Shown: positions 41,750-55,412 of the stretch, one piece after another | How positions within the stretch are numbered: position 1 is the first letter of the stretch | How the letters are laid out: every line of letters begins with the position of its first letter | Assembly: GCF_036370855.1 (NCBI RefSeq) | Contig: NC_088099.1 | Coordinates: 143,237,017-143,301,016 of the forward strand | Origin: Dromaius novaehollandiae | Taxonomy: Eukaryota > Chordata > Aves > Casuariiformes > Dromaiidae | Direction: 5' to 3' | Length of the DNA stretch: 64,000 nt | The notes under the pieces: generated by a model | Seen by the model: only the letters and a program-made list of their open reading frames with translations | The model's database searches: none | Told to the model about the DNA's origin: nothing | Made by a program: the position numbers and the translations under genes

Positions 41750-41965
41750 CTGCCGTCTTTTATCAAACCCTCTCCCTGGCGCGGAAGGGTGGAACGAGGA
41801 GCGCAGTATTGCTGGAAGAGGCCCCGTTTCTGGTCTGCCGGCTCTGCCCTGCTCGTCGCTGCCGGGTGCACGCGAGGGCTGCTCGAGCCCCCGCGCCTCC
41901 TCCCAGCCCGGGGCCCAGGTCACCTGCGCCGGGGGCCAGGGCTCTGGCAGCAGATTGCGCTGCTA
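41750..41965. promoter_or_regulatory. CpG-rich patch
   Basis: About 215 bp with a high local CpG count (ctggcgcggaaggg, ctcgtcgctgccgggtgcac, gcgccgggggccagg). A weak CpG-island candidate; no transcript evidence can be seen. Confidence 0.35.
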
Positions 41966-44900
41966 ACCAAAATCCTAAGCTAAGGCTTTTCAACTTAAAA
42001 CACAGGCAAACGGTAGGAATGGCTCTGTTTGTCCTGCACAGGGTGCACGTACCTGTTTCTGAGAGCAGCAGCTTCAGGTGTTGGGTGGGTGACGGAAAGC
42101 AAGTCCCAGCCCAGCTTCCCGCGCTCTGCGGGTCCCGTGGCTGCAGAGGGGCTATCAAACGTTAAAGAAAAGTCCACAGCCAGCTCAGTTTGTAGGACGT
42201 GTCTGCACAGCTGCCACAGAGACAGATTCAGGAATTCCCTGTTGCAGTTTTGACCTTTCCAACGAAACAGAAGAGGATTGGTGAGTGACAGCCGCAGGAG
42301 CCCTGTGACAAGCAGCAGCGTGGAAGGGAAAGCAGCAGCCAGTGCCACTGCTGCTTGCGAAGCCCGGCTGTGCAGGCTCGCTCACCGCGGGTCCTTGTTC
42401 CTCTCCAACCTGCCTCAGCAGCTTCCCCAGGAACCGTGTCCTGCCTCGGGGCTGCTGCTTCTTCACGTGTACCGCTCATCATGGCAGTGGCTCCAGAGTA
42501 GCTGCTGGCAAATTCGTGTGGACAGATTTTTATCGTCAATCTCTTTTTTTTGCTGTACTATATAGTTTGGTTAATGTTACTCTGGGAACGGCCCTGGGTA
42601 GCTGCTGTAACGGCAGGACTGTGTTTGATAGCGCTGAGGACAGCCACACCACGGAGGTGTGGGTAAGTCACTGGCCATGCTTTACGCCGTGGATATTTAG
42701 TCCTTTGTGGATGCAAAGTCCTGTGTATGGATCGCCCTGCGCCGGGGAGGAGGAACCCCTTTTTCTTTGCACTCTGTTGCTCTTAATCTTTTGAAAGGTA
42801 ACTCTGTAGGGCAAGGACAGCCGCTTACAGGCTCCCTGCTCAGTGCCCAGGTCCTCCTCACCGCGGCGCTGATGGAGCCGGTGGAGGGTGAGCACTAGCA
42901 CAGCGCGTTGCAGCGTGAAGCACCCGTGCATCGCTGGGCATCCGGGTGCCGGCCCGGAGGAGCCGTGCTTACACCAGGAGCTGGCACAGGCGCTGGGACG
43001 CTGCGCAGGGATTTCCCCCTTTCCGAAGAGCGCAATGCATCCTCTGTACGCGGCTGTGTCGGGCTCTTAGTGAGAGGGGGAGAGCAGCTGCAGGGTGCTG
43101 CGCCGAGCAGCTCATTGCCGAAAGTCAGGAACCGACCATGGTCCTGCCACGGCGGACAGGCCGCCCTCGGGCGCTGTGTGCCAGGCAATGCAGGGTGGTC
43201 GGTATCGCTACAGATTGCGAGTGCTGCAGAGGCATGAGAAGGTAAATCACCAATACTGGCACAAGCAGATTAATGGAAAGAAGGTATTTTGGATGCTTCC
43301 AGGGTTTCACCAGTGGGAACCAGCTCTTGCTTCTCTCCCTCTGGTGCCCAGTGAATGTCAAAAAAAGTCTTCGCTGTGCACAGTGCTGATCGCTAGATGG
43401 GTCGTTAGGTGACCTGCTCAATCCTGTTCCTAAAAGCCCCTCCTCAGTGCCATGCAACACCTCCTGCTCCCTGGCCACGCAGAGAAGGGAACTGCTGGGA
43501 TGTGGCCAGCAGCTCTGGGAGGCTACTTTTTGGCCTGCTCTGCGCCACGGTTGATTTGGTGATACAATGTCCGTTCAGCTGTGGCTCACGCTGACGTCCT
43601 GCCTTGTTTGGACTCAGCTCCCGAGAAGCTGCCTTCCAGGAAGCCTTGCCTTGAAGCACATGGGAAACAGCGTCAGATGCAAGCTCTGTGGTGCAGCAGG
43701 GAGGCTGACAAGCCGTGGGCAGATGCTGACAAGCCCCATGTGTGCTAGTCCCGGTCTGGGCTGGAGCACTCTGCACACTGGTGGGGCTGGAGCAGTTTCA
43801 GGGACTTTTCCTCTGCCAACAAGGTCCTATCTCAGAGTCTCTGCAAGTTGTTCCTTTTAGAGGGGAAACTTCCAAAATCACACTGCAGACTCTGGGCAAA
43901 CAGCAGAACAGTTGATGTGATTTTTTTTTTTTTTTTTTCTCATCAATTGGCAGAGCCAGGAAAAGTGTTAAGAACAAGTCTTAACGTGCAAATAGTTTTT
44001 ACTCATTTGTTGAAAGCCTCTGGCACTAAAAGCTAACTTGAAATTCAGAGTTGCAGGAAAACTTTTGCTGCCCAGGAAAGTTTCTTAGCACAGCTCCAAA
44101 TTCTGTTCTGCCCAACCCCTTCCCTGCAATGCACAGCTTCAAACAAGGATGCATTTCAGAACAGATCAAATTCAAGTTGTTTTACAAGGAAATGAAAGAT
44201 GTGTTAACCAGTAATTAAAATGCAGGAGGTTGTTTAATCTCTCCACCTCGTAGGGGTCTACAGGTCTGTTACCAAACGGCCTGTACAGCAGCTGTTACGT
44301 GCTCATGGTGGTGACTTCTGCTGGCCTGTGCCGGGGGGATTTCAGAGTTTGGACTGTTTGGCTACTTGCACAGTCAGTTTTGAACAATTAATTCAATGAA
44401 GGCTGAGGCTGTATGTCAGCTGTCTCCTGGAAGATGAGGTACCATCAAGGAAGTGAAACTTCTGGTTCTCCATTAATTCATCTCCTTTGGTAGCGTTTTG
44501 GATGATTGATGGCATTGATGGAAAGGTGATGTGGGCTATGGTTGGCTCAGGACATGAGTACAGAGTTTATTGAGCAGGATCCTGCTCCATGCCAGAGCAA
44601 AGGGTGTCTTGATGAGAGGCACGGAGGGTCTAGTGTGGGTGCCTGCAGGGACGTCCCAGCGCAAGGGTCTTGTGCCTTTCTCCAGGAAAGGTGCTGTGGC
44701 AGGCTGAGTAATGACAGTGTGCAGCATGGCTGGGCTGCAACATACAGGACGCCGGGCAGAGCTGTGTCACCCTGCCTGAGCTGGGGCTCTCCAGCAAAGC
44801 ACTTTGAGAACATCTCCTGGGGCTCTCTGCCATCCCTGGCTCTTCTGAGCCCCAAGCTCGCGAGCAGGCAAGGCCCAGGGAAGGGTTACGTGCTCCTGAG

Positions 44901-46299
44901 CAGTGGGGACATGCCTGCGGATAGGATGAGTCTGAAAGGCAAAAGATGTGTTGATGACAGTTGGAGCAGCAGTCAGTTCACTGCCTGTTGACTTGATCAC
45001 ATTGCACACAGACTTGGGCAGTTGTTCAAGTCCTGCACTTGCTTTCCCAATGGCACCGTCACTCTGACTCTGAGGGACTCAACCCAGTGGTGGACAGCAT
45101 AAATATTGATTAATAATAGGAATAATAGCAGGAGTGAGATTTCTCTGCTCTGAAACACAACCCCTCTAGACTGGAAGATGCCCTTGCTCCCTGAAGCGGG
45201 GCCAGTGCTTGTGGACAAGCCCAGGTCAACCCAGAAGGCAGTAAAGCACCTCCAGAACAGCCACTTACGGCACCTCAACCCAGCTCTTCTTGCATGGCTC
45301 CTGTTCACAGACGCTCAGTTCAGCTAGGCTGCAGGTCCCAGATCTCAGTTTCTGCTGCGTTTCACAGGACAGTGTCAGTCAGGAGACGTCTGGATATTTT
45401 TTCCCTCCAACCTGCAGTACCAGCACCTACATCCCCAGCTGAAAGAAGCGGAGTTGACTGAATGGAGTGGACGGGATGGGGCGCTGTAGGGGGCATCACC
45501 CCCGTCACACCTGGGCAGCACTCAAGGCCTCTGAAGCCTACTTAAATGTCCGGGGCTGGTTGCTCTGATTCTGATCATTTTGCTCGCATGTTCTCTGTTC
45601 TGCTATCCAGGAAAACATAAAAGCTGATTTAGTGTTTTCTCCCCCCAGTTACACGCGAGCTTGTTGGTTTTAGCACTGTGCAGTGGGAGCACCAGGCACA
45701 GCTGGGGACCACTGGTGCCTGCGCCTGGGGTGGCCGAGGGATGCGGTCGGTCATCTGGGCTCCTCTGCCAAAGTAATGGGACTGCAGTCAAGGGCGCTCG
45801 CTGGGGTCGCGCAGCCCTGACCTCTCACTCGGGAGAGCCGGCGGGCCAGGTTATTGTGGTAAAGAGCATCTTGCCAAGGGGAGGAGGGTGGAGGTGTGCA
45901 TGTGCATGCACGCACACATGCGCACGCGCTGCTCAGGCTCTGAGTGGCTCCAGGTGACTCTGCTGAGGCACCTCAGACCTGGGTTTCTGGCCAGCTGCCC
46001 CACAGGGACCTGTCTGACGGTGTTACAGGCGATGGTAGATATTCTGCAGGCTTTAACTCTGCTGTAGGCCTTTAAATCCTGTCTCTGGGATAATTTACAA
46101 CTTTGGAAAAAATATGACTCTTCACTAAATGGAGCATTTTATTACTACATCTGCAGCACGTAAAAGCATTTCTGTAGGACTGCACAGTTTGTTTGCTACT
46201 GGGTTAGCTTTCCCCAGATGAAGAAGTATAACTCAGTTTTGAAGCTCCCCGATCCTTGCAGCACAAGCAGGGCTTGAGGTTTCCCTCTCAGGAGGGCGA

Positions 46300-47170
46300 C
46301 CGTCAGTGAGGAGCTCCTCCAGAGCCCAGCCGGCTCCAGGGGCAGCAACGGCATCTCCGGCGCCGCCTGATGCACGGAGGCTTCCCAAGCTCCTGCCTCT
46401 GCCTCGGGCTCCTCAACCCTGCTTTGCACGGCAGGATTTCGCGGAGGCACCAAGCTGGTCCGATCCCCCCCCCTTTTCTCTTGCCCTGGAGGCAATGCCC
46501 TCCCCCCCCCCCCCCCGCCCCGTGCCGGCAGCCCTGCTCCTGCCCCAGCGCCGCTCGTGTGACAGGGAGCCGGCGGCTTTGCGTGCCGAGGGGAACGGCT
46601 CTGCTGGGAATGGCTCCGCCAGCAAAAGTGGGTTGGAGCAAATCCCTCCTGCCCACAGATAAGTGGAAATGTGGGTTGCGAGGGCCTTCTGGGAAGATGG
46701 GCTTTGAACGAGGCTCCAGGATCGCAGGGGGATTTTCTCTGAAACGCATCTCACCTGGGGAATTTCTTCTCTCTAGTTAGCCATGGCGAAGAGCTTGCGT
46801 TAATGTATTCAAGCCGGATTAGTGACTAAAAGCTGTTCAGACCTGGGCTGCAGAGCTGACCAGGAGGAAGCAAGGGTGTTTCTCTGCCAGCCTGACGCGA
46901 AGGCAGCGCTGCAGCCTGGCCTGGGGCGGTAGCCGCAAGTCTGGCACCGCTGCCGGGCCCAGGGGGTCCCGGGGGTCCCCAGGCCAGCGGGCAGAGGGGA
47001 GCCCAGCGGGCTGCGGGGTCCCAGGGAGGCCCGGCCCAGCGGGGCAGCTCCTGCCGTCACCATCAGCGAATGCCTCGGCGGCGGTTCTGCAGCTCACTGC
47101 ACTGGGCTGCTTCGGAGGCTCTGCCCTCCGTCGGGGCTGGAAGGGAAAGCGAAGGAAAACGCAGCACGTG
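46300..47170. promoter_or_regulatory. CpG-island-like region, unassigned
   Basis: About 870 bp with frequent CpGs (gcaacggcatctccggcgcc, cagcgccgctcgtgtgac, atgcctcggcggcggttctg) and a C15 run at 46502-46516. It lies 7-8 kb beyond the RRM2B polyA signals, so it may mark an unannotated promoter. Strand and transcript are unknown. Confidence 0.45.
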
Positions 47171-47312
47171 CCTGCAATGATCGTCCACCTCTTCCAGGAG
47201 TCTGCAGCAGAACGGATGATAAAAGGGAATACGGTTCCTGAGCTCCAGTGGAGAACGCTTCTGCCACACGAGAAGAGACTTGCCTATCAATTATTCATTT
47301 TTTCCCCTTGAA

Positions 47313-47355
47313 GTTAAAGGGAGATAGAGTTAACGTAAAGGGAAATAGGGCTAAC
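47313..47355. repeat. Imperfect 22-bp tandem duplication
   Basis: Two adjacent copies share the pattern gt(t)aaaggga-ata-g-taac. The copies are 22 and 21 bp long. A small local duplication. Confidence 0.6.
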
Positions 47356-50300
47356 TTAGAGCCTATTAGGCTGAATGGAGCCGTAAGCGTGTTAATTGAA
47401 TGCCTTCATTCACGATATGTGTAATTGCCTGCTTCAGAAGCGTGTGCTATGAGAAGTCCTTGCAGAGATGTTTCCTTCTTGGTGATAATCACTCTCCTGC
47501 TTACTCATCACTCAGCGCAGTAATGGGACTGTTTGTGGATGGGCTTTGCATTTACTGTGTCTGATAGACACGTTCATTACAGTATGTGCCACGTTTTAGA
47601 TGAATACCTCAGAAAAATCATTCCTTGGTTCATTTTGCAAAGATGCCTCTGTTATTAGAGCCCACTTCCCACAGTTGCCTTCCTGTAGCTGGTCCAGCCT
47701 CCTTTATTTTTTTGGTAATCTGAGCATGAGATAGGGCCTAAAATGTTTTCCCAGCTCCCCTGCACCAAGCACAGTCTGTGGGAAAAGCAAGGAAGTCTCC
47801 AGCATTTGGAGCCACCTTCAAAATGCCAACAAGGAGGTAGCTGGGAGCTCTCCTCATGCAGGTCGGCACCACGCTGCTGCGTCGCCCTCCTCACCCTCGC
47901 GCTGGTGCTGCGGGCTCTGACAGCAAGGGAGATGCCGTGGCCTCGGCGTTGTCAACCTGGGGTTGTACGAGCCATGGGACCAGCAGAGCCTGGCTGCCTG
48001 GGGCTGGTGTGTCGCGGCCCGTTTGGCTTTTAGTGGGATGACACTGGAGGGGCCGCAGCCGTGCTGGGCGCCGGGGAGCCCACGTGGGGAGTCTCCGGCC
48101 GGGGTGGCCTTTCGCTCTCGATGAGAGTTGAGCTCCTGCGGCGTTTTCCTCCACACCAGGGGCGCTAACGGAGGGTCTCTGCTTGCCTGCAGCCCCTCTG
48201 TTTTTCCTGAGCTATATCCTGAGATACGACGTTTTACCTGCCGCTCCCACTAGCTGCCTGCTACAGGCTACTACATCCATGCAAAACTCATAAACGCGTT
48301 GGGGAAATGCTATATGCAGCTGCCGAGTGAAATAAAGACGTTTCCACAGCAGGAGCGTGGCTTATTACAACGTCTGTGCACTAGAGTACACTTGAACAGT
48401 GTTTTTAAAAAACCAGAAACCTGTGAAAATGTAGTCCAACAGCCCAGAGCCAGGGGCTGTGAGCATGGTCTGCCCTCCCACGCCGGTAGCGGTGGTCCTA
48501 GCCGTGCACAGCCGTCACAGGCGTGACTTGGCCTGTTCCTCATCAAGCTGTTGCCATATAGCAGGGCAAGGGGATAAGGGCTGGCAGAGACTGACAAAGC
48601 AGGCGCTTTAAAATGTTAGGTTAAACTGGATTCATTCATTTCTCCACAGACCTCCTGAAGACCCTATCTGGAGCTAATTGTCAGCAACAGCTGTCCTCAT
48701 TTTATGACAACTCTCTGATTCCTCTAACAAAAAGCAAAAACTTAGGACTGTAAGAGAGAGACAGCCACATTTCAGCTCGGGGGGGGCAAATGCCTCCAGG
48801 GACACGTTTATCTGCGGGGCAGGTCAGCTGCCGGCTCCTGCCACCTAAACGCAGCCACAGCAGCCTTGGGCTGGAGGCAGCAGGTGATGTTTGTACGAAG
48901 CAGCTCAGTCTTCCCGTGTTTGCAGCTACCTGTCCCTGCAGATCCTGCAGGCGCCTTTACTACTGTCCAGAGCTCCTGAAGTAAAAAGACTTGCAGTAAA
49001 TCTTGTGCACGTTATTCTCAGCTCCTGGGGCCCTTTCCATGGCAGGGAACATTTACAGGCCCATAAATTGTATTTGAGAGTTTTTCTAGGTTAGGAGACA
49101 AATTTTCCAAGAGTGTATGCAATGTGCTTCCACCTGAAAAGGGTTTGTGTTCAGAGCTTTTTCTCTGTGGCCAAGTGTGTTGTGGTCTGGGACTTTGTGT
49201 TTAATTAGCAGGCTATTGCTAAATGAGTGTGATTGCCTCCATTGACCTATAAATAGACCAGAGCGCTGCGGCCTGAGAAGTGCCTGGGCTGTTACTCAGT
49301 GGGCTTCATTACTTGCGCTTACTCTGGTACGTTTCTGGAGCTGGTGTAAAGCAAAGGAAGACGTTGCCTTGGGAAAATGCGGGCCCATCTGTGCGACAGC
49401 TCCAGCAAACACGAAGATTTACAGCGCTCACACTATGGCTTGGTCTGTTGGGACCTCTGTGTACCATATATTGTCTTTCTATTTACATACACTGCGAGAG
49501 GAACAATGAGAGAGTCATGTGGAAGGCAAATTTACTGTATAAAAGTAAAAATAAAACCCAGCCCCCTGCTCAGCTGTTCTTTGGCAGCCTGACCAGGCCT
49601 GTCTACTGACTCTCTGTTAATGTCTGATTCATTCTTTTTCCAAGTGACGCTGGCCCGAACGGTCTGGATGCCCTCCTGCGCGGAGGTGGCCGCCAGCTGC
49701 TCTGAGATGCCGGCGACTCTTTCTGTTCAGGGACCAATGCAGTCAGGGCTGATTTTCAAAAGCTGGGAGGAAAAAGCCACAGAGGAACCTTCCCTCCCTT
49801 CACGCTCTCTAACAGGGCTCCCCGCTTCTGCGCCTGGCCCCTCTCCGCCCGCTGCTCTGTGCCACACCACCAGAGTACTGAAAAGCTTCCCATTCGGAAA
49901 TCGCCCCGGCTGTCCTCCAGCTTCCCCAACACGTCGGTTGTGAATTACCCCCTTGAAGAAAAGTAGTACTTTCTGCCCTCATATGACCCACTGAGGAATC
50001 AAGCAAGTGCCAGTACCAGCACATGGGAAACACCTTTGAGGGCATTTCTGCAATGCTTTTCACTTCGCATGGCGCGGGGCTACAAGCAAGCGCGTAGTTT
50101 AGTCTGGATCAACTCCAATGGGCAGCTGCGGTAGTATAGTAATGCTGTCAAACTGTGTTTGTACTTCTGCCTACTTATTAACATGAATCTTGCGTTAGGA
50201 GCCTAAACAGTGTAAATTATGGGCCAGGGTGCTTGAGGCAGAAGCTACAGTGGAAGCCAATTCTGCAAGTGCCGTAAGATGTGAATTAGAATAATTTTAA

Positions 50301-50797
50301 TGTAGCCTACTTTAATTTGCACCTTCCTAGCTTCTATATGATTCTCTTCCAAACGCACAGTGTGTCAGCAACACAAGTTTAGGCTCTTTGTGTAAATTAC
50401 ACCCATTGATGGATAACTTTCATGGAACATTAAAAGCAGAGAAATCAGGGGAAGGTTGCACTTCATTAATTTACATTCCCTTGGGATACAAACCAGCCTT
50501 CTGGATTTCAGCGCAACATCCAGCTCCCAGCCGCAGGCGCTGCGTGGTGCATGGGTTCTGCCCCCAGGCTGAAGAGTGCTCTGAAAACCTGACGGAAGCC
50601 AGGACACCGGTGGATATACAGCAAACTTTGACCCTACAGATCTCGGTTCGCCAAAAGGCAAAAGTGTTGTTCGCCGCTGAAGCCAGAAGAAAGGAGGTAG
50701 CTCTGCTGTTGCTTTTTGAGTCCGCTAGGCAGAATCCCTGCAGAAGTCTTTCATTGCTCCTGCAAGTGGTGTGAGGGAGCAGGTCAGCTGCAACTCC

Positions 50798-50839
50798 CTT
50801 CTGGAGCTTTTAGCAGAGCTCTGCTAAAAGCTCCAGAAG
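50798..50839. repeat. Perfect 42-bp palindrome without spacer
   Basis: The left arm cttctggagcttttagcag (50798-50816), the centre AGCT (50817-50820) and the exact reverse complement as right arm (50821-50839). The symmetry ends sharply on both sides. Confidence 0.97.
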
Positions 50840-53800
50840 TGAATCACAAGAAGTTTCCGAAGTGCAATATTGAGCAAGAACTACAGGTATTAAATATAAC
50901 AGATAACTACAGCTGTGGTTGCTCTACAGCCATCACACTGGCATTGCTTGGTCAGCACGTTCATTCTCTTTCCTTTTGTTAGAGAAAACATGGCTTGTGC
51001 CCACGTGGTTGAACTCTTCCCTCCTCCAAAATCTCCTTTTACAGTACAGCCCTGCTCTGCGTCATTCAAGGTTGTGCCTTTTCCTCCAGTTACCTGCTGC
51101 ACATCTTGTTTCGTTAGCTCTGCCATACCTGCCTCATCTGGTCTGTGACACCCACTGTGCGGCAAAGACTTGCCACTGTACAGTGAAAAGTGCTCGGGGA
51201 GGTTATTTTTTGGTTTTATGGACTTCATTACCAGAAAGCCCACTATGTACTTGAACTTTCCACGTGTCACGTGTGTATTGCAGTGTGGTGGAAAGGCCAG
51301 CTCTTCCTGATCTTCACGCTTCCCTGTGCTTTAGCAGAGCTGCTTCGGCAGCTCCTGTGTTTGGGATTGCTCCTTTGGGGTTGGTATTGGGACGGTACCA
51401 GGCAACTTTCATTGCAGGTGACCTGTTAATTATCCCTATTTCAAACAGTCTTCGCTTTCTTCTAAGGAAAAAAAGCTCCAAGTCATTCCACCCCCTTGGC
51501 ACATGGAGATGTTAGTATTCTATAGAGGGAGAAAAATGCATTTAAGTGAGATGAGCTAGGATCCAACTATTTCCGGCTGCACCGGTGTAAGTCGGCAGAG
51601 TTCCACTGGTGCTGGAAGTGCTACTGGAAGCACTTTATTTCTTCCAAGCAGAGTTTCCATTTAACTATCAAAACTCAATTGAAGACTTTTTTAAAGATCA
51701 TATCCATTACTACAGGGTCAGTTTACCAAACTATTATGCTGCACTCACTATGTGTTTGAATTTTCAGCCTGGTTATTATTACAATCTCAGTGTGCTTTCT
51801 TTCCATCCAGAAAATCCTTTTTCCCAAACAACATACTTCTTATCTCTGCATGTCCCTTTTCTTTCCCAGTTCCACTTCCTCCCCCTAAAATCACTATGAC
51901 GTAAAGCAAGGACTAGAAGGACACATCGGCTGTTGACGGCCATGCACAGTGACGCTGACGGTGTTCTGATTTTTGCAGGAGTTTATTTACTTTGGTAAGT
52001 TGAAGAGGGTCTGAGGTAAGTGGGTGGTTGCTGAACAACAGAGGAGCCTCTAATAGTGAGGAGCTGTCATTTCCTCATTCTCACTAGGCTGGGAACAGTG
52101 CAAATCAGTCCTATTTTTAGTGTCTTCTTCATTATCTTTACATAGTCCAAGGCCTGTGAAAATTTATTATGGTAAACAACAACAACAAAGTATTTAACAG
52201 CTATAGGTCCTTTCCTGGTGGGTTCTAAGACAGACAAGCCTCTGTGGCTTAAAGCAAAGTCTCAACTTAGTTGTTAATAAGTAACATTCATTTTTTTAAA
52301 TTCAATACCTGTATTTGATTGAGTTTTGAAGAGCTGCGTGTACTGGATAACAAGATGGACTTGCATTAACAGTGCATAATTTAATTTCACATCAGACTTC
52401 AAATAAATTTCCTACTCACGTGAAACTAATTTCAAAGTTGTTATGGTTCATCTTCCAAATGTCCCTTTTTTTTGAGGTTAGTGTAAAAACATATTACACA
52501 AAGCATGGGAAAAGCAAAGTAATTCACTTTAACATCTTTCTTGCAGAGTCACAGAATTTTTATTTGTAAAAGAACACATACCAGAAGGAAAATATTTTAC
52601 TAAATTTGATCAAAAAATGTTATTTATACTCTTCCTTTCACCTAAGATTTTTCTGAAATGTCTTCTTAGCAGATTAGAAAAAGTATTTTAAAGTAGAATT
52701 GTGTCAGTGGAAATGTAACCTCTTGGGTAAAACATGGCAAAAATATCCGGATTCTCTAAAAGTGTCCAGAAATACAATTGAACCATTTACTCTCAGTCTG
52801 AAAGTGCATTTCCTCCTGGAAATTCAGAGAGGTTCCATAAAGAAAGTTGCTCAAACTGGAGCACAGCCTCATAGGATTAAATCTGATGTACCCTGTTTGT
52901 ACAAAAGCTTTCCCTTGGCCTTTGACAACCATATGGGAAAAGAACATGTCGTTGCTAATACTGTCTTGCCTGAAAATAATAATTCTGTGATTGTACTGAA
53001 TTAAATCAATTCTCTGTCAATTACTATCTATCTGGCAAAAACTGGGGTTTTCTGTCTTTAGCAGTCTGCTGAGGTGCAAACAGACAAAAAGAATGATAAG
53101 CAACCCTGGACTGGGACAATATACTGTCAAAGAGGATAGAAAATTACACCTTATATTTTGAAGGAAATAGCATGGTAGATAAGAAACTTATATAAAAGGA
53201 AAAAATTTTGAACACAGCATAGGATTATCACTGCAATTTACTAATAAAATATTCAATAGCTTAGTCTCCAGGCAATGTCCAAACCCATAAAGCCTATAAT
53301 TGGAGTTTGTGGGTTGGATGAGATCTATTTCAGTCTGTAACTGTGAACTGTTCTTGTTGCTTAGAGAAGATGAAGTTTGTTGGAGAAATCCTAAGATGAG
53401 GACTCATTAAGAGGATTCTAACTGGCTGTAAATAACCAAGGTTGTATCTGTTACTTTGATAGTAAATGTCATTGCCATAAAGATTTCTATAGACTTCAAT
53501 GGAGTTATGAGTCCTTGAACATTATTTTTTTGTAAACAGTAGATATGTGCACCCCACGGAAAAAAATTATATGAAGACAGTAAGCGAAATTTTGTTCTTG
53601 GCTACATTGCCAGCTTGCACACATATAAAACAGGCCAATCATTAATGCTGCAGAGCGGTTGTGTGGAGCTGGAAGCTGTTCAGCTGAGAGCCAGTGTATA
53701 CTGACAGTATACTGAGTCTAGGAACAGTCCTTTCCAATGGCTGCTGGAAAGCTCTTCAAATTCATCATCACAAAGTTAATCATTTGCATCCCAGGTCTTC

Positions 53801-55412
53801 GTGGCATATAGAATATGTTTTTGAAGCCTTTAAAACTTTGTATGAACTCTCTTCTCTTGAAAGCCAGACTTGGTATTTTAGAAACGTGCTATGATTAATT
53901 GTTTGGAATAAATGCCTCTAGCAGAGTGATTTCTACATTTCTTTTCTCTGTGATTAATACTTTTCCTTGTGTTCCCCTGTCGTCTTTATGAAGTTCATCC
54001 ATTTCAACTTTCAGGCTATACCTACGCTAGCAAATTAAGTGTGCGCAGGGCAGTTGTCTTATACCAAAGTCAAGGGGCATGGAGCAACCTGCATCTGTAC
54101 TTTTAAACTTTCTTACCCTCCAACGTGGGGCTGTGTCCACAGCACCCATTGTAACGGTGCTAAGTCCTGAGCTGTGCCTGGGGTTTGTCTGGGAGAGTAT
54201 CGCCTGGTTTGGGCCAAAACAGTACCAGCAACTCTTCTAACAATTTAACAGCCCAGACAATGGCACAAGCCATCGCTCAGGAGTGTTGCCTTGCAATGTT
54301 TGATTTCCAGGTTAAACTGTGTCCTGTAGGTGTGGAATAGAGCAGGATACAAGTCAAAGAACTGCCAAATCCGCTTGAGGAAGACCGAGGTCCAGCTCCT
54401 ACAGTCTTGCATCAACAGTGTTTTCATTTGCTGCTTAGTAAATGTTAGAGTAGTTTTGGATGTCAGTTAATGATTCCCTTCGCATTTTACATTTTGGCCT
54501 ATATGTTTGGCACTTGTGCCTTTTTTGTTTAATTTGTAGTTTCTTAGCAGACACCTTCTGGTGTCCTCCAGTTGACCAGGCTGAGAAACAATGATCTATG
54601 AGATTTTCTCTTTAATCTTCTTAAAACCTTGGTCACCACACCTCTTCCCCAGACATTTCGACTGGTTTAGCAGCTTACTCAGATTTACTAAAAAAGAAAA
54701 TTACATTTTATTAATAAAGACATGAGGAAACAAGCGCTCAACAGACCACGAACCAGTGCATGGAGTGGAGTGCCAGGAATGCCTTAATGTTCATTTTAGA
54801 TTTGCCGTGACTGACAAAGGTCATCGCCAGGCACGGTTTCGGGGGAGAACCATGGGAACTGTCCAAGGTAGCACATCCCCACTGAGCTCGTCCCATGCTG
54901 AGCCCAGGCTCCATAGAGGGTCAAATCCTGCGTTCCTGGTAGAGACACATAGCATCACTGCCTACTGGTTGCCTAAAGCAAAAAGGATTTGGCCCCATGT
55001 AACAGTCTTGTGGGTGATTGTGCTATAGCATATTTGAATAAGGACTGTCTGAGTTTTGTTTTATTCTGGACTGCAATCCATTTCCAATGCACAATAACAT
55101 TCTTGTGCATACAGCCATCCTATAAATATCTTGCTGCAAGTCTTATCTCTGGTACAAATACGGCATAAATCAGTACAGGGCCCTCTAGTTCCACTGGTAT
55201 GCTGGAAAATTAGTGATCAGCAGAGGCTTGATCTTAGTGCAGTTCACATGCAGTGTGGAGAAATATATCAGCCTAAGATGAAAATTGATGAACAGGATAG
55301 TCTGTGCAGAGGAATCTAGTCTTGCAGAAATGGAAATGCTGAAGAACAGCTACCCAGCTCTGTTGTAGGCTTTATTTCAGCAGGGAAAAATGGGCAGGAG
55401 GAAATAGTAATT

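Larger units (their letters stand above)
39271..49500. other. GC-rich intergenic block downstream of RRM2B
   Basis: About 10 kb visibly richer in GC than the flanks, with many overlapping open frames on both strands (up to about 200 codons) that lack family motifs or consistent splice structure. They are best explained by low stop-codon density. It holds two CpG-island-like patches listed separately and a T20 run (43921-43940). No gene recognised. Confidence 0.6.

Noticed and set aside
40590..42166. Overlapping open frames of up to about 200 codons on both strands at 40.6-42.2 kb
   Set aside because: They overlap each other in several frames inside GC-rich DNA, show no domain or splice consistency, and are expected from base composition.
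50798..50839. The 42-bp palindrome as a pre-miRNA hairpin
   Set aside because: The stem is perfect, only 19 bp, with at most a 4-base loop, which does not fit a typical miRNA precursor.
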